Shown here one piece after another: positions 10,373-20,590 of a stretch of 64,000 bases of DNA (within the stretch, counting starts at the first letter, position 1; each line of letters starts with the position of its first letter). The position numbers and the translations under genes are program-made. Source of the DNA: Prorocentrum cordatum (lineage: Eukaryota; Sar; Dinophyceae; Prorocentrales; Prorocentraceae); the NCBI GenBank assembly GCA_963575745.1, contig CAUYUJ010014592.1:231033-295032 (forward strand), written 5' to 3'. A model generated the notes under the pieces. It was not told the origin of the DNA. It worked only from the letters and a program-made list of their open reading frames with translations, and made no database searches.

Positions 10373-11138
10373 CGTTGCCAGAGGTCCAGAGATACATTCC
10401 CCTCGATCCCACGGATACGGTCCCAGAGAGCTGAGGATCTGATGTTTTCAGTCCCGCGTGTGTTCCTGTACTTCGGCCTCGGGAGTCTGTGATCGGGCCC
10501 GGGGTCCATCATAATGAATCAAGCATGAAAGACACGCCCCACGTGGAAGGGGTCGGGACCCCTCGAGCCGCGGATTGAAACAAAAATATCGGTGGATTCT
10601 GGGTTCTGCGCGGGGCATCCGAACAACAAAAAAGCGCACCGTAAAAACGCCCCGTGTCCGCGGGCTCCCGGCGCTGGGGACCAGCCTGCGAGAGACGGAT
10701 GCGGAGATGCCTTGGCCCCCAACACGCCTCCGCGGCACTGCCATCTTCCGCGGCCGCCTCTCCGCTCAGCTCCATTTTTTCGGCGCCCCGCCCGCCTAGA
10801 GCCACGCCCCCGGAGTCCCGCGCGTCGGGCGTTGCTTCATGGGGGGGCGATGGCGGGGGGGTGGTGAAGCAGTTATGGGCCCATTTTCCACACCACCACT
10901 ACCATAGGCAGGAGGGGGAGGAGGAGGAGGAGGAGGAGGAGGAGGAGGACCTCCTCATCCTCGCTTCCACCCCGTCCTACAGATGGTAGTGATGATGGAA
11001 AATTTGCCCAGCAAAGCAACGTGCACCTTTTGTGCCCTGAAAAGGTCCTAAGAGGGGCCCTCTGGGGGCCCAGAGGGGCAAGAGAGAGGTGCACGCGTCT
11101 CCGCCACCCCCCAATTCTCGGGTGAGGCCAGAAGTCGT
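10373..11138. other. Unassigned with short GGA tract
   Basis: No gene recognised. 10915-10950 is a (GGA)n tract. A GGTAGT/CACTACCATAGG pair (10900-10990) gives weak inverted similarity around it. Confidence 0.4.
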
Positions 11139-11215
11139 TACAGTGAAGGTCCATGCCAGGAAGCGCCTGTGGAGGCCCATGCCAAGAAGCGCCCTGCTTG
11201 CCTCCAGGATGCCCT
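11139..11215. mobile_element. Family E fragment, left end duplicated
   Basis: TACAGTGAAGGTCCATGCCA is followed 30 bp later by a second start, GTGGAGGCCCATGCCAAGAA, and GCTTGCCTCCAGGATGCCC, then stops matching. So it is a truncated copy with a partly duplicated terminus. Confidence 0.6.
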
Positions 11216-11347
11216 CGCCTGGGGGGGGGGGGGGGCACGTCGCCCGGGGGGCTGTCAAACGACGCGAAGATCGGGACAAACTCGGATCGGGAGAACTCGA
11301 AATCTCCGAGAATCGGCGGGCTTGGAGGATGCATTGGGCGCCGCGGC

Positions 11348-11381
11348 CGCTCTCAGAGCGTTCCGGAACGCTCTGAGAGCG
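11348..11381. repeat. 34-bp perfect palindrome
   Basis: CGCTCTCAGAGCGTTCC followed directly by its exact reverse complement, with no spacer. A third partial copy of the arm follows (AACGCTCTG at 11389). Confidence 0.95.
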
Positions 11382-11431
11382 CTCCAGAACGCTCTGGGGC
11401 GATTTATCCCGATCCGAGCCCTGTTTTTCAG

Positions 11432-11602
11432 GAGGGAAAAAAACACACAGACACAATTAATCGTCGATCCCCAGGAAAATATGGGAAAATATGGGAAGTG
11501 GGGGGGAAGACAAAAACCCCGAAAATATAAGAAAATATGGGGAATATTTTTATTTGTGTGTATTTATTTGTGTGTCCTGGGGCCCCTTCAGTTTTAGGGG
11601 GG
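11432..11602 (+). repeat. Dispersed repeat D, copy 2
   Basis: Longest copy: CAGACACAATTAATCGTCGA, then ATATGGGAAGTGGGGGGGAA, then GTGTGTATTTATTTGTGTGT and CCTGGGGCCCCTTCAG. Matches 45895-46053 closely over the first 80 bases. Confidence 0.75.
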
Positions 11603-12004
11603 GGGGAGGCACGTCGCCCGGGGGGCTGCGCGTGGCCTCTCCCGAGGCCCGGCGGCGAGGTCCCCCCCCCCCCCCTCGGGGGGGAAGGGGGGAGGGGCGG
11701 GGGCCTCCTCTCGGGAGGGGGAGAAACACACAGGCACAAGTCATCGTCGATTCCCCGGAACATCTGGGAGAACATGGGTCGGGAGCCTTGAGACGGGGGT
11801 CAGTGCAAACGGGGGTCAGCCAGGGCGCCGGATCCTGCAGGATCCTGCAAAGACCCCCTCTGGCTGACCCGGGTTAGGGAGCCGTTCGTGGCCGCGAGGC
11901 GGCCGCGCCTATTGGCTGACCCGGGTTTGCGAGGACCTGCGTTGCAGTTTTTTGTTCCCTGCATTGCAGTTTTTGGTTTCCTGCTGACCCGGGTCTGGAT
12001 TGAC
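11603..12004. other. Intervening sequence with partial repeat D
   Basis: 11722-11780 repeats the left part of D (CACAAGTCATCGTCGATTCC). 11820-11845 has a small palindrome, GGATCCTGCAGGATCC. C- and G-rich runs lie at 11660-11695. No gene. Confidence 0.5.
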
Positions 12005-12086
12005 CTGGGTCAGAAGATCCCCGAATGGGGAGTGGGGGGGGGAGACAAGAGCCCAGAAAATATTGGGACACATGGGGAATCCTGTT

Positions 12087-12122
<36 letters not shown>

Positions 12123-12165
12123 TTGATTCGTGTATCCCAGGGCCCCTTCATCCTCAGCAGGCTCG
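12005..12165 (+). repeat. Dispersed repeat D, copy 3, with (GT)n
   Basis: Has the GAATGGGGAGTGGGGGGGGA core and the CCCAGGGCCCCTTCA end. The T/G-rich part has expanded to about 16 GT units at 12090-12121. Confidence 0.7.
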
Positions 12166-12311
12166 GGAGTCCGCCCGTCCGGCCTTCTCGAGCCCTCCCC
12201 GAGGCCGCAGACAGCCTCCGGCGCGCGCGAGGGCTTCCGAGAAGTCCCGCCGCCCTCGGAGCAGGCCTCCGCCTGCTCACCTCCCGCCCGGGCGCGCCGC
12301 CGCATCTCGTC

Positions 12312-12375
12312 AGAGCCCCGAATCATCAGGGGTAACTTGGGTCAGGGCTAACTCGGGTTCCTTTTTCGGGAATCC
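12312..12375 (+). repeat. 64-bp direct duplication, left copy
   Basis: AGAGCCCCGAATCATCAGGG through TTTTTCGGGAATCC, repeated at 12425-12488 with one mismatch. The 50-bp spacer is rich in inverted CCCGAGTTACCCCGG/AACTCGGG words. Confidence 0.9.
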
Positions 12376-12424
12376 AAACCCGAGTCACCCCGGACCCGAG
12401 TTACCCCGGATAACTCGGGCGTCC

Positions 12425-12488
12425 AGAGCCCCGAATCATCAGGGGTAACTCGGGTCAGGGCTAACTCGGGTTCCTTTTTCGGGAATCC
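12425..12488 (+). repeat. 64-bp direct duplication, right copy
   Basis: Near-identical partner of 12312-12375. Confidence 0.9.
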
Positions 12489-13018
12489 CGGAATCCCTAG
12501 GGTGCATCCGACGCGGCGTTGCACCCTGGATCATGTTTCGCGGGGCTCGTTTCGATTTTTCCGATCCGATCCGATTCGATGTCGATTGCTTCCGATTCCG
12601 AGTCGATTCGACTTGGGATTCCGATTCGGGCTCCGCTTTCTGATTGGAGGCATACCAGCCTGCCGATTTCTGCCGATTCCACTGTTCCCGACTCGGCTGC
12701 CGACTTCACCCGATCCGATTCATTTCGATCGCCGATCCGAGTCATCGATCTGATTCTGGGCGATCCTGGTTTCGGGGGCCGGTGGGCCCGAGAACGGCCC
12801 CCCTCGCTGCACTGAGCGCCACAGAAGCTCCATGGCCCCACTGGCACAGTGAAGGCGTGGCCTCACTGAAGCCCCGCCTTCGCACGATGGATCATTCGTC
12901 TGGGCGGCTCTGCCCGGTGCAGCTGCGAACAAAAAGGGCCCCCCTTTGTCCCTCATGTTTGTGGCCCTCCTCACTGGGGTCCCCCCCCAAAGGGTCAGGG
13001 CCACCTGCATTGCTCATC
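12489..13018. other. Unassigned; degenerate GATCCGATTCC words
   Basis: 12545-12750 is loosely built of TCCGATCCGATTCGA-like words; similar wording recurs at 41420-41580. No gene. Confidence 0.45.
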
Positions 13019-13153
13019 TAGGGGAACGAAAAGTGGGACGAACATAAAAACTCGGAGGTCCACGCGGAGCGCGCCAGGGGGGCTCCAGCGCCGACGTGAG
13101 AAATCCGTGAGGACCTCTGAGTTTTTTATGCCGATGCCACCTTTTGCTCCCCT
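13019..13153. mobile_element. MITE family C, copy 1
   Basis: Left arm TAGGGGAACGAAAAGTGGGA, then ACATAAAAACTCGGAGGTCC. The right arm gives the inverse (GGACCTCTGAGTTTTTTATG ... TTTTGCTCCCCT). 135 bp, no coding capacity. Confidence 0.75.
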
Positions 13154-13337
13154 GTTATCATCGTTCGCCACCGAAGCAGTCACCGCCCTGCCCCACCACT
13201 GAAGCAGCGCCCAGCGTGCGCGCCGCCGCACTCGCGGCGCCGAGCCTCGGCCGGCGCCCCCTCCCCCCCGCGCGGAGGCGCACCGCAGGCGCGCGCGCGT
13301 GCGCCCCGCGCCTCTCGCCCTCCGCTCTTCCGGCAGC

Positions 13338-13518
13338 AGAGGAGAAGGAGGGGGAGGAGGAGGAGGAGGAGGAAGAGGAGGAGGAGGAGGAGGAGGAGGA
13401 GGAGGAGGAGGGGGGAGGAGAAGGAGGAGGAGGAGGAGGGGGGAGGAGGGAGGGAGGAGGATGAGGAGGAGCAGGAGGAGGAGGAGGAGGAGGAGGAGGA
13501 GGAGGAGGAGGAGGAGGA
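13338..13518 (+). repeat. (GGA)n polypurine tract
   Basis: About 180 bases of GGA/GAGGA repeat with GGGA interruptions. The open frames on both strands come from the repeat. Confidence 0.95.
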
Positions 13519-14357
13519 TAAACAGGATGAACAGGAGGAGCAGGTTCTACCTCCACCGTGTAGAATGAACCTGGCAAAGGCCCCGGTGCCCTCACCCCAA
13601 AGGCCTCCCCGTGGCCTGGCGGTGGCGCTTCCAAAGACGATTCAGTCTGCCCTGTGCATTGGCTCGTTGGCCTTTGCACTCGCTCCTGCTGGGACCCTGC
13701 CAACTCCGCTGAGCGTAGCAGGAACACACACACACACACACACACACATTCTGCTGAACGTATAGCCTGGTAGGGGTGCAAGTTCATCCGTGCCAGCTCT
13801 GCCCTGAGAGCCGCGTCGCGGCCCTCAGGTGGCCCTCCAGACCTGGCCGAGGGGCGTCCAGCCTCCTCAGAGGCCCCTTCCGCTTCCCCGACCCCCCCAC
13901 AACGCTCCACGCCTCCAGCAGTGCCGCATCTTGATGTTTCCGGAAGCCTTGGGAATGTGCATCTGGAATGTGCATGGACGAAATATTTTCCTATTGAGGT
14001 GCAAATCGCGATGATGGGTTGGAAGTTACGGACCGAACCCCCTTCCCCCGTAGAATATTGACACGGGCGGGTTCCGCCTTGAGCATCCAAGATCGATCTA
14101 TAGTTCGGAGCATCATTATAGTTCCATCTCACAGATTTCATGGATCGCACTTTTGTTCAACCCAGGGTTTTTGAGCGGAACGACGTTCTCTTCGTTAGCG
14201 CATCGTTCTTGGATCCCCTGAGCGAGGGGCATATCATATCACCCGCACCCCCTGCGAGGGCATCGCGCATCATCCGTGCATGCACGCTCCGAAGCAGCGA
14301 AGGCTCGACGGGCATCGCGCTTCTCTTGTTCGCGCGCCCCGCGCCGGCTTGGCCATC
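13519..14357. other. Unassigned with short (CA)n
   Basis: 13730-13748 is a (CA)n run. The rest is unique sequence without a recognised gene. Confidence 0.4.
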
Positions 14358-14658
14358 ATGGCCGTGGACAGAGCGGGAGTGAAGGTGCGAACTTCTTCCG
14401 TCAGCGACGATCAGTTGAAGGCGATGGTACAACAGCACATTGGCTTGATCGAGCGCTGCCTACTGCAAGGGGACACGGATGAGTTCGCGAAGAACCATAT
14501 GCCTTTCCTCCTTCCGCCTGCACAGCACCGCGCGCGTAAAATGGAAGAGTCTGCAAACAGTCGCGCTGCAGCATAAGCCGAACGTGCGCAAGGACGAGTG
14601 CAGGCGTTGGTGCCAGGAGGTGTCGAATGTGTTTAGCAGCTTCTGCACCACATTTTAG
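14358..14658 (+). pseudogene. Unidentified coding-like stretch, one frameshift
   Basis: I do not recognise this protein. An ATG at 14358 opens a non-repetitive frame of about 50 codons (MAVDRAGVKVRTSSVSDDQL, a helical IGLIERCLLQ segment, then DEFAKNHM). Around 14505-14512 the coherent reading moves to the next frame and continues about 50 codons (KWKSLQTVALQHKPNVRKDE, then CRRWCQEVSNVFSSFC) to a TAG at 14656-14658. The residue mix is balanced, unlike the surrounding repeat-derived frames. It may be a decayed gene, or one whose apparent shift marks a small intron. No domain is assigned. Confidence 0.35.
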
Positions 14659-15526
14659 TCTTGCAAGACGGGGGCGAAGATGGAGTCGCGCGCAAAGATG
14701 CTCGGGGTCGCCATGGGGCCGAAGGTTGGGAGGGCAAGCCCAATCGCAAGGGCGGGGGGGGGAGGCAGGCGCGCCGACGGCAGCTCCGACCTGGAGGTCT
14801 CGCCTCCCAGATCGCCCGCGGCCAACGCGTCGCCCTGCGCCCCCGCGGCCGCCGCGTCGGCCAGCAGGGGCCGCCGGCGCGATGTCATCAAGCGCGCGCT
14901 CGGCACCAGCCCCCCTCCGAGACCGGGGAAGAAGCAGAGGTTGCCGGCAGCCCGATAATGGCGTTCTCGTCGCAGGACTGCATGTCGGGCACGGAGGGCG
15001 AGTTCGCTGAACTGCCCGCCGCGGCGGCACCGCGGGGGGGTCGATCGGGGGGGGGGGGGGGGGCGGGGGGGGAACGAGGGAAAGGGGGGGGTGGAGCGTT
15101 GGGGCGCCGGTGAAAAGCGATGAACGGCATGATCATTTGGGTTCTTTATTTTTGCATCGCCGCACACCTGCGACGGGCCCCGATCGGTTTTTTCGCGTTT
15201 TCACAGCCGCGGGCGTTTGAATCAACCTTTTTTCTGGAGGAGAGATTACGTGCGCGACCCGCCCCAGGACCCCCTGGCGAAGTTTTTCTGCCTCAGCCCC
15301 GATCCGACGCGCACGGCGCTGAAGTTCGCGGGCGGGGGGGGGGGGCGGGGGGGGCTGGCCAAAAAGGAGACGATGGTTTCTTGGCCGCGGTGTTCTCCGA
15401 CGGCAGGACGGGGAAGACGGAGCGGCCCGGCGCGTCGTTCGCAGCGAAGGCGAAGGCGAAGGCAACGGTTGTCACGGTGCGGAAGCCGGCAGCAATGGTG
15501 CTTAGGGAGCCTGCAGGCGCCAAGAA
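14659..15526. other. High-GC sequence with G runs, possibly coding-derived
   Basis: Open, Ala/Pro/Arg-rich + strand sequence (14680-14958) and a short sensible phrase near 14958 (IMAFSSQDCMSGTEGEFAEL) suggest degraded coding sequence. G runs lie at about 15036-15075 and 15332-15352. No family recognised. Confidence 0.3.
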
Positions 15527-15973
15527 ATGCCGCAGCCGCAAAAAATTGCGACGGAGAAGGACGGGGGCGAGGACGGGGGGGGGCAGCTGGAGCCCGATCT
15601 CCCCGTGGAGGCCGATGCTGTCGGCGCTGACGACCCCGCTTTCGGCGGCCCCCGAGCAGGGCGCATCGCGACGCATTGCGAGAGGGGCCGCGCGATCGGG
15701 TTGAAGCGGACGCGGGGCGGGAAGGACCAATTCGCGCGTTTCGGCGGGCAGAGGTACAGAGACACCTTGACCGAGGATAACTCCCGCGAGATTGGGAGGA
15801 GCTGCAGGGCACCGCGGCTGAGGAGGCGGCGATAGCGGAGGCCGAGCGCATAGTGGGATTGCGGCTGGACAACAATCCTCATCACATCCATCGCCATCAA
15901 CTTCGCCGCCACCATCATCACCCTCTTCATCATTACCGTTTTCTTCGCCAATGCCTTCGTTCCTTTCCTTTGA
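15527..15973 (+). pseudogene. Unidentified coding-like stretch ending in a hydrophobic tail
   Basis: Not recognised. The frame from 15527 reads an acidic, charged segment (EPDLPVEADAVGADDPAFGG, later KDQFARFGGQRYRDTLTEDN). Near 15780 the coherent reading changes frame into WEELQGTAAEEAAIAEAERI. A third frame from 15857 encodes about 30 hydrophobic residues (TTILITSIAINFAATIITLF, then IITVFFANAFVPFL) before TGA at 15971-15973, which looks like a C-terminal membrane anchor. Either two frameshifts separate the pieces or the hydrophobic tail is chance in an ATC-rich stretch. Confidence 0.3.
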
Positions 15974-16714
15974 AATGCAAAACAAGTGCTACGCGACGCC
16001 CCCTCGTCGCAGGGGCGCGCGCCCTTCCGCGGGGGGGGTCCCGCCCGCGCCCCAGGCCGCCCAATAGACTGCAGGATTACTACGCGGGGGGGGTGCCCTT
16101 TCAGGGGTGCCCCGGCGGAGTCTTAGCAGCGCCCCTATGCGCGAAGGGGGCCCCCTGCGGGGGGGGGCCCGCCGTGGAATGCATGTGGGACAGGCGGTGC
16201 AATCTATTCATTCAGTGTGAGCGGCATTGCGTTCTCTCCCCAGCCATCTTCCGCTGGCATTCATGGTCGCCACCCGCGACCGCTCGGGAATGCTGGCAAC
16301 TGGCGCGCGAGGGGGGGCGACCCCCCCGGCCCCGCCATTCGGGGCCGCGCCTCCGACCGCGCGGCGCTTCCCAGCACCGCGCGTCGCGCTCGGAAAGACG
16401 GAGGGGGGGGGGGGGCGGGGCTGGATGAAGAACCGGAGGCAAGACAGGGGGGCAATTGATTCGGCGCCGAATTGTTCTTGACCCCCAGGCTGCTGCCACG
16501 CGCGCGGCGCCGGGGCAGCCCCCGGGCGACGGCGGCGGCGGCAGGCCAGCGGCCGCGCGAGGGCGCGGGCGAGGGGCGGGCGGGGGGCGGCAATCCGCGC
16601 GCGGCGCCCCTTCGCGAGGGGGGTCATGTACAGAGACCCCTGTCAGAGGGGCGGGTTTGTCGAAGTCTCTGCAAGGAATGACTCGACACCCCCCCCCCGC
16701 AGGAGGACGGCCAC
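15974..16714. other. High-GC sequence with G/C homopolymers
   Basis: Repeated runs of 6-14 G or C. No gene recognised. The phrase CCCCTGTCAGAGGGGCGGGTT near 16637 recurs near 18575, each time as a small imperfect hairpin. Confidence 0.4.
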
Positions 16715-17074
16715 ATGGCTGACTTCGACGACGCCGGCCTGGGGAAGGAAGGGGATTTCGAGCAGGGCGCGAAAGCGCGGCGGCGGAAATTCACGAGGGG
16801 CGGTCGCAGGCTGGCTGAGGAACAAATTATTGTCGTCAGTGCTGGCAGCGCGGGCAGCGATCGCATTCCCAGGCGTGCGTCTCTCGCAGCTACCAAGAGC
16901 GTCGCGCCATCGAATGGTTTCGCGAGCGTCGCAACGAGGGCAGGAACGGCAGGAGATGGCGAGGAGACAATGGCGAGGTGGACCGAGCGAGGCAACGCAA
17001 GGGCGAAAGTAATCATGATGAGGGTGGTGGTTGCAAGACCCCCCAGCAGAGAGAAATGTTTTTGTTTGAGTTGA
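16715..17074 (+). CDS. Unidentified 119-codon open frame
   Basis: Opens with MADFDDAGLGKEGDFEQGAK and continues with a basic segment (RRRKFTRGGRRLAEE) and a mixed remainder to TGA at 17074. The start is plausible and the composition is not repeat-driven, but no domain is recognisable. Whether it is expressed is not shown by the sequence. Confidence 0.25.
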   Translation: MADFDDAGLGKEGDFEQGAKARRRKFTRGGRRLAEEQIIVVSAGSAGSDRIPRRASLAATKSVAPSNGFASVATRAGTAGDGEETMARWTERGNARAKVIMMRVVVARPPSREKCFCLS

Positions 17075-17149
17075 TGTTTTGGCGTTCTCCAGTTCTGTCT
17101 CGGTGAATTGTCTGTTCCTTGAAGGCGCCGGCAGCGCAGGTGCGATCGC

Positions 17150-17176
17150 GGGGGGGGGGGGGGGGGGGGGGGGGGG
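17150..17176 (+). repeat. 27-base G homopolymer
   Basis: An uninterrupted run of 27 G. It is the longest of several G runs in the 15-17.2 kb block and is expected to be G-quadruplex prone. Confidence 0.9.
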
Positions 17177-17352
17177 CGCGCGCGCCGACGGGGGCGCTGA
17201 CGGACCGCCCCCCTCTTCGCGCGGACAATGGCGCCCCCCCCCCGCCCCCTGCGCGAGGGGGCAAACGCGAGGACGACGCCCCCCAACGCGAGGGGGCGGG
17301 GTGGCGGGGCACACGCAACGAGACGCCCCTCTCGCGGGAGAAGCTTCGTTAG

Positions 17353-18130
17353 CTCCCCGAGGAGATCGACGCCGCTGCAGGAGAAACGCAGCCTCCGCCG
17401 CCAAAGCAGCCAAAGCCACCGCCAGGCCCTCCGCCCGCCGCACTTGCGGCAAGAGCAGCCCACGCAGCTGCAGGCGCAGCAGCGCCGCCCGCAGCAACGC
17501 AGCCCGCGGCCGCAGCACCGCCCGCAGCAGCAGCAGCAGCAGATGCGCCAGAAGCAGCACATGGAGAAACGGTCGAACAGCTCCACCCCTCCGACACCGA
17601 GGAAGACGAACCCCTCGGGGGGGGGGAGCCGGAGGCAGCGATGGAAGGGGACGCTGGCACGGAAGAGGAGCGCATGAAGGAGACGGAATGGTTGGCGGAA
17701 GAGCTGGGCAGACACCGACGCAAGCTGCGCCGCCGATTGGAAGCCGCAACCGCCGCAGCGAAACGAAACGGCCCCAGGACCATGGAGCACGCCTCCGCGA
17801 GATCCAGGGGCGCAGGGCACAGGAAGTGATGGCTCGCGAGAGGCGGGTGCAACAACAACAACCACAACAACGCGATGCCGCGCTGAGACAGGGCGCTGAG
17901 GCCCGCTTGGGGGGCCAGGGGAGGGCGACCGAGGCCACCGAAGAACAGCAGTGGGGGGGGGCTATAGGCGGCCAAAGCGGCCGCCCAGAGAGCGGAAGCG
18001 GCTGCCATGGAAGCCGAGGAAGCAGCGAAGGCCGCTGAGGAAGTGGCGAAGCAGCAACAACAAGCGGAGGAACGAGCAGCTCAGGAAATGCAGCGGGGGA
18101 AAGAAGCGGCAGAAGAGGAGGGGGGGGGGG
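17353..18130 (+). pseudogene. Unidentified Ala/Pro-rich and coiled-coil protein remnant
   Basis: Not identified. Frame from 17353 to 17829: a Pro/Ala-rich linker (PPPPKQPKPPPGPPPAALAA and poly-Ala), an acidic stretch (VEQLHPSDTEEDEPLGGGEP), then a charged helix (ERMKETEWLAEELGRHRRKL). The helical reading continues in another frame near 17790 (REIQGRRAQEVMARERRVQQ, Gln-rich) and in the first frame again from 18007 (EEAAKAAEEVAKQQQQAEER). The heptad-like charge pattern carries across the breaks. So this looks like one long coiled-coil protein interrupted by two frameshifts. It could be a host pseudogene or a retroelement ORF1. Confidence 0.4.
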
Positions 18131-18941
18131 CGAAAAGCGGCGGCGGACGCGGCAGAGGCGGAGCGCGCAGAGAACGACAAGAAGAAGCAAACACGAAAAC
18201 ACCACGGACGAGGAGAGAACCGACCCCCTCGAAGCGCGCAGGGGCGACGAGGACAAGGACAAAGACAAGGGCCAGGGCAAGGTGGCGAAGCGTCAGACGA
18301 AGAGCTAGGACCGTCTATCCCCATCCACCCTGTCGCCCCATCCTCCTGCTCCTGCTCGTCGCCAACCCCTCCATCGTAAGTATTAGTGCTGCTATTCGCC
18401 CCCATTGCTTATTCCACCTGCTTCTCCATCCGCCTTGGGGCGGCGCGCCCTGAGCCGCGGGGCAACCGCGTCGGCGACGGCGCCGACGTCCACGCGCAGC
18501 AGCGCGGTCTCCCGCGCCAGCACAACATGATATACAGTGGGACACACGACCCTTCCATCGCAGGGGCACGCGCGGCAACCCCTGTCAGAGGGGCGGGTTC
18601 AACCCCGAGCCATTCTCTCGAGAGAGTTCTCCCGAGAGAAGGGAATTGCGAGGACGTCCAGGGCGAAGCCGACGATTCTCTCCAGAGAATTTTCCAATGA
18701 TAGTTCTCTTAAGAGAATCTCTCTCAAATGATGAGCTCGCGGCGGGGCCGGGCCCCTTGCCGAGAGGCGGGGCGTGCTTTTCTGAGAGGGGACGGGCAAG
18801 GGGCAGCCGCGATGGGCCCCTTGCCGAGGAGGGCCCCGCCCCCTTCGAGAGGGGGGGCGAGGGGGGGAAGACCCTCGTTTAGGGAGCACGCTGCCTCGCA
18901 ATGAGGGGGGCCGCTTCCGCCGGCGAGGAATCGAACCCCAC
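18131..18941. other. Unassigned; small hairpins
   Basis: 18610-18730 contains several short palindromes built on TCTCGAGAGA/TCTCTCCAGAGA words. 18735-18870 has repeated GGGCCCCTTGCCGAG phrases. No gene. Confidence 0.4.
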
Positions 18942-19745
18942 TTGGCTGGGGGCGGGGGCGACCGCGAGGGCGCCGAACCCTCGGCAGGGGAAAGGAGCGA
19001 AACCCTGCTGAGGGGAGGCCGCGATGACGCCGGCGATGGCGACAATCGGCTTACGATTCATTCGCAGTTGTTGCGGCTTCACAGCGCCCGAGTTGCACGC
19101 GCGGATTTCGCTTCCGCGGCAGCCGCGGGCGTCTCTGCAAGCATCGTTCCTCTGCCCCTGCCCGGCAGTGTCCTCGCGTCGGTGCGCGGCGAGGCCCCGA
19201 AGAAGAAGAGGCCCGATGGTCAGCCAGGCGTCGCGGCGGCGAAGGAGTCGAAGGCGGCTCCGAAGGTTCAGGGGCTCGACGAGCAGGGGGCCGACCAAAT
19301 GAGGTCGCGGCTGCGCTGCCAGCGCGAGAGGAAGGACGCCGAAGGCAAAGCTGCGCCCCAAACAGAAGCAGCCAAATCAGCTCAGGCCACGTGGAACGGG
19401 ATGAAAGACCCAGACGATCCGAAGCGCTTCTTGCAGACCTTCGCGACTGATAAGGAGAAGACGCCGGACTGGCTGGCCACCCTCGACGAGAATTGCACGA
19501 ACGAGGAGGTGCACGCCAGCTCTGGCAAGAGCGGGTACCAGAACGCATCGCAGACTCTGGCCCTGAAGAGCCTCGCCATCACAGGTTTTGCTGACGCCCA
19601 GGAAGCCATGGCGTTCGCGCTGGACTGGCGGGGTGAGAACAGCGCGGAGAATGGGGTCGCAGAAGGATGCCCCGTGCGCAAGGATGAGAAAATACCGGCC
19701 GCTTTGGAAACAACGGCTTTTCGCGGCGCGCAACACGTGCGATGA
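18942..19745 (+). CDS. Unidentified 267-codon open frame, C-terminal half coherent
   Basis: The first 90 codons are low-information Gly/Arg/Ala sequence. From about 19200 the frame becomes protein-like: KKKRPDGQPGVAAAKES, then DPDDPKRFLQTFATDKEKTP, DWLATLDENCTNEE, and SQTLALKSLAITGFADAQEA. It ends at TGA 19743-19745. I do not recognise the family. Further coherent pieces follow downstream in other frames, so this may be one exon or one segment of a broken gene. The upstream start is uncertain. Confidence 0.35.
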   Translation: MAGGGGDREGAEPSAGERSETLLRGGRDDAGDGDNRLTIHSQLLRLHSARVARADFASAAAAGVSASIVPLPLPGSVLASVRGEAPKKKRPDGQPGVAAAKESKAAPKVQGLDEQGADQMRSRLRCQRERKDAEGKAAPQTEAAKSAQATWNGMKDPDDPKRFLQTFATDKEKTPDWLATLDENCTNEEVHASSGKSGYQNASQTLALKSLAITGFADAQEAMAFALDWRGENSAENGVAEGCPVRKDEKIPAALETTAFRGAQHVR

Positions 19746-20590
19746 TAAGCTCGCGACAAGGGATTCGCGCGTCTTCAAGTGAACATCCAGCCTGGAGAAC
19801 CCGAAGCAGCCCGAAGCCGCGGGCACCGCGATGGCCCAGCTCCCCTCGCTCAGCTCCTCTGGGGCAGCGGTGGGCGAGGTGAAGGTCGAGAACCCGCGCT
19901 GGCTAGAGATCGCGGGCAAGAAAGACGAGATCGCGCGCCGCCCTCGGCTGCCGCCCCCTCTGCACTTCCTCCTTCTGTTCCGCGAGACCCCTTGCAGACG
20001 AGGGGGGGCCATATTTTTCCTCTCGTCTGCTGCCCCTCCTGGAGGGGATCGTCCGTTGCGTCGTTTAGTTGTTTGGGGGATGAGGACCAGAAGGGAACGC
20101 AGAGATTCCAGAACTGGGCAAACGAATGCAAGAAGTGCGTGGATAATGCGGACCAGCACGGAACGACAATGGCGATCTTCATCGCCAATCTTCATAACAC
20201 AGATCTTGTCGGCGAGGATCTCGAGATGCACGATGTATGCTTTGACCCGATGCCACCTTCGTCCTGCCTTCGTCTTACCTGGGGGGATGCGAGGGAGGGG
20301 CAGGAGGAGCAGCGGAGCGAACGAAGCGAGGCGAGAGACAGAGTGGCGCGCGTGTCCCGGCGCTCGCACGAGGGGGCGGCGAGAGGCAGGAAGACGACGA
20401 GGGCGAGGAGGAGGGGCCCCCGCGACGGGGGACCCCCGCGGCAGCGTCGGGTGCAACCCGCCACGCCCCCGTGGCCGCGGGGAGGGGCTGCCGCGGGCTG
20501 GGCGCCAACGAAGGGGCCCACCCGCGGACGTGATCAGAAATGCCCGCGCTGGGCGTCGCCGCTCGGCCGGCGGGCGACCCTAGGGGGGCC
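19746..20590 (+). other. Coding-like fragments, unidentified
   Basis: 19831-19945 reads sensibly in one frame (VKVENPRWLEIAGKKDEIAR). 20085-20255 reads sensibly in another (RFQNWANECKKCVDNADQHG, then MAIFIANLHNTDLVGEDLEM). They may be exons or frameshifted remains of the preceding frame. 20260-20590 is composition-biased only. Confidence 0.3.

Noticed and set aside
9110-10492. Long His/Thr/Tyr and Cys/Met/Tyr/Val frames
   Set aside because: Translations of CATA/CATC microsatellite.
18890-18960. tRNA-like B box on the minus strand (GGGGTTCGATTCC)
   Set aside because: A T-arm can be drawn, but no matching acceptor partner, A box or anticodon arm at the right distance.
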